A stretch of 5,620 nucleotides of DNA from Nitrospirota bacterium (GTDB lineage Bacteria > Nitrospirota > Thermodesulfovibrionia > Thermodesulfovibrionales > JdFR-85), in the NCBI GenBank assembly GCA_013151785.1, contig JAADHP010000292.1, positions 1-5,620 on the forward strand, read 5' to 3'. Position numbers and translations under genes: made by a program. Of the stretch, positions 1 through 4,901 are shown piece after piece. The notes below the pieces were generated by a model. It saw nothing but the letters and a program-made list of their open reading frames with translations. It did not search any database and was not told the DNA's origin. Each line of letters starts with the position of its first letter. The stretch's first letter is position 1.

Positions 1-88
1 ACAGCAGAGCTTCTATAACGCCAATATGAGCCCATCCCCTGGCAGAGCCGCTTCCAAGGGCAAGACCAATTTTTTTCTTTGGAGACAT
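1..88 (-). CDS. Patatin-like phospholipase (RssA/NTE type), N-terminal fragment
   Basis: Only the first 29 codons lie in the window; the gene continues past the left edge. The start reads MSPKKKIGLALG followed by SGSARGWAHIGVIEALL. This is the glycine-rich oxyanion-hole segment that opens bacterial patatin-like serine hydrolases (consensus G-G-G-x-R-G, then AHIGVL-x-AL). The catalytic Ser (GxSxG) and the Asp would lie outside the window, so activity cannot be judged. Family members are cytosolic or membrane-associated lipid acyl hydrolases. The ATG is two bases after the TAA of the thioredoxin-like selenoprotein gene. There is no strong Shine-Dalgarno (an AAGG sits about 15 bases upstream), so translation may be coupled to that gene. 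A role in mercury resistance is not evident; it may simply be the next gene in the transcript. Confidence 0.8.
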   Translation of the reverse strand, partial: MSPKKKIGLALGSGSARGWAHIGVIEALL

Positions 89-90
89 GA

Positions 91-399
91 TTATTTAGAA
101 TAGCCTTTTATTGCCTTTTTTAACAATTCCACAGAAGGGACATTATTTAGCCTTCCCGAGGCATCCTGAAACATCCGTCAGGAAAAACCTGTGACATCTG
201 AAGGCTGGATATCCCTTCCGTTTATAAGTACAGAGGGAGAGCCTCTGAGGCCAAGTTTTTTTGCTTCTTCTTCAGATATGCGATAGAACTTTACTTCTGC
301 CTCAATGCCTTCATCTTCAATTGCCTTCTTGATATTTTCCCTGAGTGAATCCTCTGAGGCACAGGAAGGTGACAGATAACAGTCTATTTTAATCGGCAT
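91..399 (-). CDS. Thioredoxin-like selenoprotein with in-frame TGA (Sec74), mer-associated
   Basis: A 102-residue protein if the TGA at 178-180 is read as selenocysteine. Start: ATG at 399 with a strong AAAGGAGG about five bases upstream. Residues 3-13 form a first strand ending in CYLSPSC (Cys7, Cys13). A helix (about 15-30) and a second strand (about 34-41) follow, then GSPSVLINGRDIQP with the cis-Pro (Pro55) typical of thioredoxin folds. The TGA comes after GFS; the frame goes on for 28 residues (RMFQDASGRL, then a helix ending KKAIKGYSK) to TAA at 91-93. From memory of the family, relatives found near mer genes read G-[FL]-x-C-R-x-[YF] here, so the TGA replaces a conserved Cys. A hairpin suitable as SECIS follows the TGA. 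There is no signal peptide, so it is probably cytosolic. It resembles the thioredoxin-like (seleno)proteins of selenocysteine-assisted organometallic systems (SaoT); I recall that match and have not verified it. A plain stop would leave a 73-residue protein lacking the conserved C-terminal part. Confidence 0.85.
144..180 (-). promoter_or_regulatory. Predicted bacterial SECIS element of the thioredoxin-like gene
   Basis: Read on the minus strand, the UGA (180-178) is followed after 19 nt by the apical loop CGGGA (158-154). The loop is closed by the perfect 4-bp stem GCCU/AGGC (162-159 with 153-150). A lower stem UGUUU/AAAUA (173-169 with 148-144, one G-U pair) can form below an asymmetric internal loop. 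A G in the first two loop positions, a short upper stem, and a UGA-to-loop distance in the mid-teens to thirties are the known bacterial SECIS requirements. The upper stem is short, so the hairpin alone would be weak evidence; its placement at a conserved Cys codon makes it credible. Confidence 0.6.
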
Positions 400-514
400 T
401 TATCTCCTCCTTTCCTGATCAAGTCAGAGGATATGTTTTTTTCAATATATGTAATACCTGTCAACCTTTTATGAGCCTTTAACATTGATACCGCTACAGG
501 GAATTTATGCATAT

Positions 515-817
515 TTAATGTACCATGCTTTCCCTGTTAATCACCTTCCCTTTATATCCCCCCGCCCTTGAGACAGCCTCTTCAAGGGCCTTATCCGTGA
601 TATTTTCATCCACAACAAGCCATGCCTTTCTCTCCTTGAAAGACACCTTTGCCTTCTTTACTCCCTCAATCCCTTCCAGGGATTTCTTTATTGCAAGGGG
701 TCAGAGTTCACAGGTCATTCCCTGAATATCCATTACCACCTTTTGATCCACTGCAAAAGATACAGAAACAATTACAAATACAATCAACATGGTCGAAATA
801 ACTATCCTTCCAATCAC
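515..817 (-). CDS. merP: MerP-like periplasmic mercury-binding selenoprotein (Cys36-x-x-Sec39)
   Basis: A 100-residue protein if the TGA at 701-703 is read as selenocysteine. The chosen start is GTG at 817, six bases after GGAGG; no earlier start exists before an in-frame stop at 841-839. Residues 1-22 look like a Sec-pathway signal peptide: a short basic n-region with Arg4, a hydrophobic core ending VSVSFA, and likely cleavage after Ala22. The mature part is one heavy-metal-associated (HMA) domain of ferredoxin-like fold. It has a first strand VVMDIQ, then GMTCEL followed by the TGA codon, then a helix (PLAIKKSLEGI), strands around VKKAKVSF and KAWLVVD, and a second helix (DKALEEAVSRAG). Classical MerP has GMTCxxC, so the TGA sits exactly on the second metal-binding Cys. 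A plain stop would leave 38 residues, useless as MerP. It lies 49 bases after merA. Family role: it captures Hg(II) in the periplasm and passes it to MerT. The Cys-x-x-Sec site is inferred to bind Hg(II) even more tightly or to exchange faster. Confidence 0.88.
663..703 (-). promoter_or_regulatory. Predicted bacterial SECIS element of the MerP-like gene
   Basis: On the minus strand the UGA (703-701) is followed after 22 nt by the loop UGGAA (678-674). The loop sits on the perfect 6-bp stem AAUCCC/GGGAUU (684-679 with 673-668). Directly below, CCCUU (699-695) can pair with GAGGG (667-663), leaving a one-sided internal loop of ten bases. The second loop base is G, and the UGA-to-loop distance falls in the known bacterial SECIS range. 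The layout (UGA, lower stem, 5'-side bulge, short upper stem, five-base loop with GG at positions 2-3) matches that of the hairpin in the thioredoxin-like gene. Confidence 0.7.
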
Positions 818-866
818 CTTTTTCCTCCCGGGTCTGATTTAAAAGCTTAAAAGGATAAAAAATCCC

Positions 867-2273
867 TTACTCCACACAGCACGCCATCTTTCCGAGATCC
901 TCATCAAAACTCTGTGCCACCTTTTTTATTGCCTCGCTGAGGGTTGGAAACACATGTGCTGTATCACGAATATCATAGATGGTCATCCGGTTTCTGATTG
1001 CATATGTTGCTGTGGTAATTATCTCCGAGGCATGTGGTCCCACCAAATGCACGCCCACCACCTCTTTTGTCTCGGGATGTACCACCATTCTGATAATACC
1101 CCTGGTTTCCTTCATCAGTGCTGCCCTTTCCAGATGGTCAAAGGAGATGGTTCTACAGAGGCAGACATTGTATTTTTTCATGTACTCCTCTTCTGTCAAA
1201 CCCACTGAGGCAACCTCTGGTGAGGTGAATACTGCCCTTGGTACTACATTATAATCAATGGTCTTTTTTGTCTCCCCGAACATATTCTGCACGGCAAGGC
1301 TTCCCTGCTTTGCAGCCACTGTTTCAAGGGGCATGATCCCCGTGACATCACCTGCAGCATAGATGTGGGGCTGGCTTGTCCGGAGAGAGCCAGTCACCTT
1401 TACAAAGCCCTTCTCATCCCTTTCCACACCGGCATTCTCAACTGACAGGGTATCAGTGTTTCCCCTGAGTCCTGTTGCCACAAGTACCTTCTCTGCTTTT
1501 GCGGATTTTATACCTTCTCCTTTCTTTTCAAAGGTAATCTCAATTCTGCCGTTTTTCTCTTCAGCCCTCAGAAGTTTAGTGTCTGTGATAATTCTGATTC
1601 CTTCATCAGCAAGATACTCATGTAGTTTATTGGCTATCATATTGTCAAACTTTGTGAGAATCCTGTTGGAACGCTGGATCACGGTGGTTTTTATACCGAA
1701 GCGATGAAATATCTGGGCAAACTCCATGGCCTCCGGGCCACCACCAAGTATTATTATTGATTCTGGTTTTTCCGTGAGATCAAAGACCGTTCTGTTTGTA
1801 AGATAATCTATCTCTGCAATACCCTCAACAGGCGGTACAAAGGTTGATGCCCCTGTTGCTATCAGGATATATCTGCCTGTGAACTCTGCACGGGCTGTAA
1901 CCACTGTATGTGGGTCTTTAAGTCTGGCATGTCCTTCATGAAAATCAACATATTCCTGTGCCTGGATAACATTGATATAGTTTTTCTCCTGGAAACCCTT
2001 TACCATCTCACGGGTTTCACTGAGTGCATCTACAAAATCACCCCCGCCGGAAAGTGAGAGTGCCCTGAACCTGTTCTTCATGGCCTGATAGAGAAGGCTT
2101 CCCTGATGGAGCATTATCTTTGAAGGTATACATCCCACATTAACACAGGTGCCGCCCAGGGGAAGGATGTTTCCATCATTGATTATGAGTGTTTTTTTCT
2201 GCATTCTTTCAGCCCTGTGGGCAGCAGCAAAGGCTGCTGCACCACCACCGATTATGATCAGGTCGTATTCCAT
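867..2273 (-). CDS. merA: Mercuric reductase (core form without NmerA domain)
   Basis: A 468-residue cytosolic flavoprotein of the pyridine nucleotide-disulfide oxidoreductase family; it reduces Hg(II) to volatile Hg(0) with NAD(P)H. In order: the FAD-binding GGGAAA segment (residues 9-14); the redox-active pair in GGTCVNVGCIPSK (Cys43, Cys48); the second FAD contact ATGAS; the NAD(P)H site IIILGGGPEAMEF; the FAD-binding YAAGDV; a dimerisation domain from VPRAVFTSPEVASVGLTEEE onward; and a C-terminal tail ending MACCVE. The vicinal Cys465-Cys466 pair is the hallmark separating MerA from lipoamide dehydrogenase, since it hands Hg(II) to the active site of the partner subunit. There is no N-terminal HMA (NmerA) domain, so the length matches core-only enzymes. 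The region before the tail reads FPTLSEAIKKVAQSF, as in lipoamide dehydrogenases, where Tn501-type enzymes have FPYLTMVEGLK with an important Tyr. The ATG is eight bases after GGAGG. merP follows 49 bases downstream. Confidence 0.96.
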   Translation of the reverse strand: MEYDLIIIGGGAAAFAAAHRAERMQKKTLIINDGNILPLGGTCVNVGCIPSKIMLHQGSLLYQAMKNRFRALSLSGGGDFVDALSETREMVKGFQEKNYINVIQAQEYVDFHEGHARLKDPHTVVTARAEFTGRYILIATGASTFVPPVEGIAEIDYLTNRTVFDLTEKPESIIILGGGPEAMEFAQIFHRFGIKTTVIQRSNRILTKFDNMIANKLHEYLADEGIRIITDTKLLRAEEKNGRIEITFEKKGEGIKSAKAEKVLVATGLRGNTDTLSVENAGVERDEKGFVKVTGSLRTSQPHIYAAGDVTGIMPLETVAAKQGSLAVQNMFGETKKTIDYNVVPRAVFTSPEVASVGLTEEEYMKKYNVCLCRTISFDHLERAALMKETRGIIRMVVHPETKEVVGVHLVGPHASEIITTATYAIRNRMTIYDIRDTAHVFPTLSEAIKKVAQSFDEDLGKMACCVE

Positions 2274-2339
2274 TTAAATATCCTCCTGAAATGATGTGAA
2301 GATCCGATACCTCTCTCCTGCAACATGTTACTAATCATT

Positions 2340-2587
2340 TTAACCCCAAATCCAGCGATAAAGTTATAGCAGTGGTATGGTTGAGTCTGAACGGTTTTGA
2401 ATTTTGCATAAGATTCACCCGGAGGGTGAATCGCAAAATTCCCTCGGAAGCAGCCAAGGATGGCTGCTGAGAATAGGGGTCCCCAGAAAATCGGAAGATT
2501 TTCTGGGGTATCCGGGATGTGTAAGACTCTACCATACCACTGCTTTCAGCATTTATTCCTCAATCCTTACATCTGGATCTGGGTTAA
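2340..2587. repeat. Palindromic multi-hairpin element 1 (between merT and merA), possible MITE
   Basis: This fills most of the 310-base merT-merA gap. The ends are imperfect inverted repeats, 2340-2355 and 2573-2587: TTAACCC plus ATCCAG on the left, CTGGAT plus GGGTTAA on the right, with TTAA outermost on both sides. Inside them is a stem of 21 bases with one mismatch, 2368-2388 with 2524-2544; the outer 14 bp are perfect. Within that are three hairpins: AATTTTGC/GCAAAATT stacked on GATTCACC/GGTGAATC with loop CGGAG (2400-2440); an 8-bp stem AGCAGCCA/TGGCTGCT (2449-2468); and a perfect 12-bp stem 2481-2492/2497-2508. The overall fold is a closed multi-branch shape on either strand. The right end includes the merT stop codon. 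No transposase is present. It resembles a non-autonomous repeat or a structured intergenic RNA within the mer transcript. Short open frames crossing it are artefacts of the palindromes. Confidence 0.7.
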
Positions 2588-2919
2588 CTATAAATTAGAA
2601 GTATTAACTTTCTGAAGGTTAGCGAAAAAACAACCGCTACAAGTCCAATCCAGAAGATGCCACGGGCGATCCTTCTGTTACGTATGTCTTCAGCACAGGT
2701 ACAGTCCGGTTTCTTGACGTACAGGTTGTAAAAAGAGTAGCCAAGCATTACTAATGCTGCTCCAAGCAGATAGGGTCTGAATCTTTCCAGGAAGCTGAGC
2801 TTACCAAGAAAACCGGCTGACGTGCCAAATAATACAAAAACAGCAGGGCCTATACAGCACGAGGCTGCAAGAAATGAGGCGATTATACTACCAATGCTTG
2901 CATATTTTTCCTTTGACAT
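2584..2919 (-). CDS. merT: Mercuric ion transporter MerT
   Basis: A 111-residue inner-membrane protein that takes Hg(II) from MerP and carries it to the cytosol for MerA. Three hydrophobic segments are visible: about 8-32, with the hallmark Cys21-Cys22 pair in LAASCCIGPAVF; about 48-67; and about 86-108. The loop between segments 2 and 3 carries DCTCAED (Cys73, Cys75), equivalent to the cytoplasmic cysteine pair of classical MerT, here as C-x-C and not widely spaced. Length matches the family (about 116). I chose ATG at 2919: it has AGAAGGA six bases upstream, and the protein then begins as MerT usually does. An in-frame ATG at 2961 would add 14 residues, but it lies about six bases from the start point predicted for the proximal promoter and has no usable Shine-Dalgarno. 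The TAA stop overlaps the TTAA end of palindromic element 1, so the last codons might have been changed by an insertion. Confidence 0.93.
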   Translation of the reverse strand: MSKEKYASIGSIIASFLAASCCIGPAVFVLFGTSAGFLGKLSFLERFRPYLLGAALVMLGYSFYNLYVKKPDCTCAEDIRNRRIARGIFWIGLVAVVFSLTFRKLILLIYS

Positions 2920-2973
2920 CGTGTTCCTTCTGACAGGCCATATAATATTCCGTATTAACATAACCTCTGTATT

Positions 2974-3004
2974 ACCTTAAAATAGTGATTGACTATCCAG
3001 TCAA
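2974..3004 (-). promoter_or_regulatory. MerR-type promoter/operator proximal to merT
   Basis: On the minus strand: -35 TTGACT (3004-2999), a 19-bp spacer, and -10 TAAGGT (2979-2974). As I recall it, the Tn501/Tn21 merT promoter has the same hexamers and spacing. The over-long spacer is the signature of promoters activated by MerR-family DNA distortion. The spacer contains the dyad ATAGT-N5-ACTAT (2982-2996) as a likely operator. A second dyad, TTGACT-N4-AGTCAA (2989-3004), overlaps the -35. Transcription would start near 2967, giving a leader of about 48 bases before merT. Confidence 0.6.
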
Positions 3005-3011
3005 CTTTACA

Positions 3012-3177
3012 GGCACACAGGTATTGCCTCCTCAGTCATTCTCGCAAGCCATCCAAGGCTTCTGCCCCGAAAAGTCTGCGACTTTTCGGGGAGCCCCATG
3101 CTCCGAGGAGAAAATCAGGTTCACCCTCCTGGTGAACCTGATTTTCTGAAGCCCTTCAAAGGCAATACCTGTATGCC
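3012..3177. repeat. Palindromic multi-hairpin element 2 (upstream of merT)
   Basis: The ends form a 17-bp stem, 3012-3028 with 3161-3177; its single mismatch becomes a G-U pair in minus-strand RNA. Inside are a perfect 17-bp hairpin with loop 3126-3130 (3109-3147), a perfect 12-bp hairpin CCCCGAAAAGTC/GACTTTTCGGGG with a three-base loop (3065-3091), a small hairpin GGAGC/GCTCC (3090-3104), and AAGCC/GGCTT near 3045-3062. It shares short blocks with element 1 in the opposite orientation: TTCACC-N-GGAGGGTGAA around a hairpin loop, CCTCGGA, GGATGGCT followed three bases on by GAGAAT, and a CCCC-GAAAA type hairpin. Stem sequences differ between the two but remain paired. If transcription starts at the distal promoter, this lies in the merT leader RNA. 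Confidence 0.7.
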
Positions 3178-3184
3178 CTTTTTG

Positions 3185-3206
3185 CGCAGATCTTTTTCTA
3201 TCTGCG
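3185..3206 (-). other. Perfect 7-bp hairpin in the putative merT leader
   Basis: CGCAGAT (3185-3191) and ATCTGCG (3200-3206) form a perfect stem with an eight-base pyrimidine-rich loop, 15 bases beyond the -10 of the distal MerR-type promoter. In minus-strand RNA the loop is AGAAAAAG and no U-run follows, so it is not a convincing terminator. It might be a start-proximal stabilising hairpin or the edge of element 2. Confidence 0.4.
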
Positions 3207-3220
3207 TCTTGGGGTATTAA

Positions 3221-3252
3221 AGTATAAACCATTGAGTATACTCCAGAGTCAA
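3221..3252 (-). promoter_or_regulatory. MerR-type promoter/operator distal to merT
   Basis: On the minus strand: -35 TTGACT (3252-3247), a 20-bp spacer, and -10 TATACT (3226-3221), close to consensus. The spacer holds the perfect 10-bp palindrome GAGTATACTC (3234-3243), centred between spacer positions 8 and 9 as in the Tn501 mer operator. The sequence CTCTGGAGTATACTC also resembles operators of other metal-sensing MerR-family proteins. Transcription would start near 3214 and run through palindromic element 2 to merT, giving a leader of about 295 bases. It lies 210 bases downstream of merR. Confidence 0.65.
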
Positions 3253-3461
3253 GAAGTTTTTTTAATCAGGAGTTATTTCAAAAAATTGAACAAACTGCAC
3301 AGGCATATTCATGGTGAGGAATCAGCCGTGGGTGAAAAATCAAGGATTTTTTCCGAGGCAGAAAGTTGATGAAGAAGCACATGTAGCAGTACCGACTTAT
3401 CTTTATGTTTTTTCAACAATTTCTTGTATTAGTGACATATTTTTGGTGAAAGTCTTTATTT
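3253..3461. other. Intergenic segment between merR and the distal promoter
   Basis: I see no convincing gene here. A hairpin-like stretch GGTGAAAAATC / GATTTTTTCC with loop AAG lies at 3331-3354, followed by CCGAGGCAGAAAG. Together these loosely recall the TTCACC and CCTCGG blocks of the two palindromic elements, so this could be an eroded third copy. A plus-strand frame from 3311 to 3532 overlaps the 3' end of merR, looks like no known protein, and has no ribosome binding site. Confidence 0.4.
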
Positions 3462-3872
3462 TTATTTTAGTCCATCAAGAGACTTTAGTACAGGACATTC
3501 GTCCGTTTTTTTATTATGTTTACAGGATATAACCATCTCACCAAGTGCCATCTTCATGCCCTGGAGAATTTTGATTTTTTCATTAATCTCATTCAGTTTC
3601 TCTTCGACCTTTTTTCTTACCTCATGGCATGCCGTATCATTGGGATCGTATTTCAGTCTTAAAAGGCCCCTTATCTCTTTAAGTGTAAAGCCAAGGGATT
3701 TGGCATTTTTGATGAATCTTAATCTCTGTACAGTATCTTCAGAATAAAGCCTGTAACCTGATGATTTTCTTGTTGCAGGAGCTAAAAGACCAAGTTTTTC
3801 ATAGTATCTTATGGTGTCAATAGAGATGTGAGATACTTCCGAGAGGTGCCCTATAGTGAAGAGTCTATCCAT
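3462..3872 (-). CDS. merR: Mercury-responsive transcriptional regulator MerR
   Basis: A 136-residue protein with an N-terminal winged helix-turn-helix of the MerR family: FTIGHLSEVSHISIDTIRYYEKLGLL (residues 5-30), then SGYRLYSEDTVQRLRFI. The long dimerisation helix follows at about 83-115. The three Hg(II)-binding cysteines of Tn501 MerR are present at the same numbers: Cys82 (DTACHEV), Cys117 (ISCKHN) and Cys126 (DECPVL). The nine-residue spacing of the last pair and the following Pro mark the mercury branch as opposed to ZntR, CueR or CadR. In the family, MerR represses without mercury and activates by untwisting the over-long promoter spacer when Hg(II) binds. Two promoters of that kind lie downstream. 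The ATG is three bases past the TAA of the HD-GYP gene and has no clear Shine-Dalgarno, so it is probably translationally coupled to it. This is unlike the common arrangement in which merR is divergent from or directly next to the structural genes. Confidence 0.95.
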   Translation of the reverse strand: MDRLFTIGHLSEVSHISIDTIRYYEKLGLLAPATRKSSGYRLYSEDTVQRLRFIKNAKSLGFTLKEIRGLLRLKYDPNDTACHEVRKKVEEKLNEINEKIKILQGMKMALGEMVISCKHNKKTDECPVLKSLDGLK

Positions 3873-3875
3873 ATA

Positions 3876-4901
3876 TTATCTGGTATTGATTATTTTAAGA
3901 AAGTGACTTATTACCACGGGATCGAATTGAGAGCCGGCATTCATTTTTAATTCAGTAAGTGCATGGTGGAAATCAAGGCCTTTCCTGTATGGTCTATCAG
4001 TGGTTATGGCATCGAAGGTATCTGCTACAGCAATTATTTTTGCTGCAAGGGGTATCTCATCTCCTTTGAGTCCTTCGGGAAACCCTGTGCCATCATATCT
4101 TTCATGGTGATACTTGACAGCAGGGACAATATCCTTTAAAAAACTGATTTTGCTTATGATCTCTGCGCCCTTAACAGGATGTGATTCTATGATAGACTTT
4201 TCCTCCCTGGTAAGTTTTGCACTTTTATAAAGGATGTTATCTCTTACTCCTATCTTCCCGATGTCATGAAGTCGGGCAGCAATGATTATGGTGTCAATGT
4301 TTTCCAATTCCATCTCACGCGCAATCCCACCTGCATATGCTGCCACTCTTTCAGAATGACCCCTTGTATATTTGTCCCTTGCTTCAAGTGCTGTTACAAG
4401 ACCCTCAAGGGATTCTAACATGATCTTTTTCAACTGCATATGGGCCTTTAGTAGTTCTTCTTTTGTAAGGTCAAGTAGTTTCTGAGATTCTGTGAATCGC
4501 AACTCAGCTCCTGCAATGCGCCTTTTAAGAAAGAGTAGTTTCTCCACCCTCAGAAGCAACTCTTCCATATTAAAGGGCTTGGTCATATAGTCATCAGCAC
4601 CGGCACTTAATCCATGAATTTTGTCCATATCTTCATCCATCGAGGTAAGCATAATCACGGGGATCTCTGAAAATTCACTGGAACTCTTCAGATAGGAGAG
4701 AAGTTCATAGCCATCCATTTCAGGCATCATAATATCGGAGATTATGATTTCAGGTCTGTCTGCATGGATTTTATCTATTGCCTCTTTACCATTAGAGGCT
4801 GAAATTACATGAAAATTATTCTTCATTAGATAGATTTCTATTAAACTGCGCAGGCTCTCTTCATCATCAACTATAAGGACTTTGGTGCCTTCTCCATTCA
4901 C
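3876..4901 (-). CDS. Response regulator with HD-GYP c-di-GMP phosphodiesterase domain (RpfG-like)
   Basis: A 341-residue cytosolic protein. Residues about 6-125 are a receiver domain: acidic pair Asp12-Asp13, phospho-acceptor Asp56 in SDIMMPEMDGYE, Thr86, and Lys108 in KPF. A helical, probably coiled-coil linker follows (about 126-165). The HD-GYP domain starts near 166, with HSERV (183-187), the HD pair in LHDIGKIGV (His213-Asp214), HPVKG, and HHERYDGTGFPEGLKGDEIP (266-285), where GFP replaces the usual GYP. It ends with AVADTFDAITTDRPYRK. All metal-binding motifs of active enzymes look present, so c-di-GMP hydrolysis controlled by phosphorylation of Asp56 is likely. No cognate histidine kinase is in the window. 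The start is GTG at 4901, eight bases after GGAGG. merR follows after three bases, so the two genes are probably co-transcribed; a functional link with mercury is not established. Confidence 0.93.
   Translation of the reverse strand: MNGEGTKVLIVDDEESLRSLIEIYLMKNNFHVISASNGKEAIDKIHADRPEIIISDIMMPEMDGYELLSYLKSSSEFSEIPVIMLTSMDEDMDKIHGLSAGADDYMTKPFNMEELLLRVEKLLFLKRRIAGAELRFTESQKLLDLTKEELLKAHMQLKKIMLESLEGLVTALEARDKYTRGHSERVAAYAGGIAREMELENIDTIIIAARLHDIGKIGVRDNILYKSAKLTREEKSIIESHPVKGAEIISKISFLKDIVPAVKYHHERYDGTGFPEGLKGDEIPLAAKIIAVADTFDAITTDRPYRKGLDFHHALTELKMNAGSQFDPVVISHFLKIINTR

Noticed and set aside
430..464. TTGACA (minus strand, 464-459) as an internal promoter for the thioredoxin-like gene
   Set aside because: No acceptable -10 hexamer lies at 16-20 bp spacing; the region there is an A-run.
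525..725. Plus-strand open frame of 66 codons opposite the MerP-like gene
   Set aside because: It is the complement of the MerP frame, ends in a string of hydrophobic and serine-rich codons, and has no ribosome binding site.
515..817. MerP-like gene as a pseudogene cut by a nonsense mutation, or TGA reassigned to Trp or Gly
   Set aside because: The frame downstream is intact and family-like. The only TGA codons inside real genes fall on Cys columns in two neighbouring genes. merA and the HD-GYP gene have no internal TGA and use ordinary Gly and Trp codons. The small gene at 5008-5352 uses TGA as its stop.
954..1707. Plus-strand open frames opposite merA
   Set aside because: They are shadows of the strongly supported merA frame on the other strand, with no protein-like features.
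2335..2598. Short open frames on both strands across element 1
   Set aside because: They are made by the palindromes; the translations mirror the hairpin arms and have no ribosome binding sites.
2920..2961. Fourteen-residue N-terminal extension of MerT from ATG 2961
   Set aside because: That start is about six bases from the predicted transcription start of the proximal promoter and lacks a properly spaced Shine-Dalgarno; ATG 2919 has AGAAGGA and gives a normal MerT length.
3032..3232. 66-codon minus-strand frame across element 2, starting inside the distal promoter -10
   Set aside because: Its start lies upstream of the predicted transcription start and the frame follows the hairpin arms. 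Shared residues with the element 1 frame (RVNL) reflect the shared DNA block, not a protein family.
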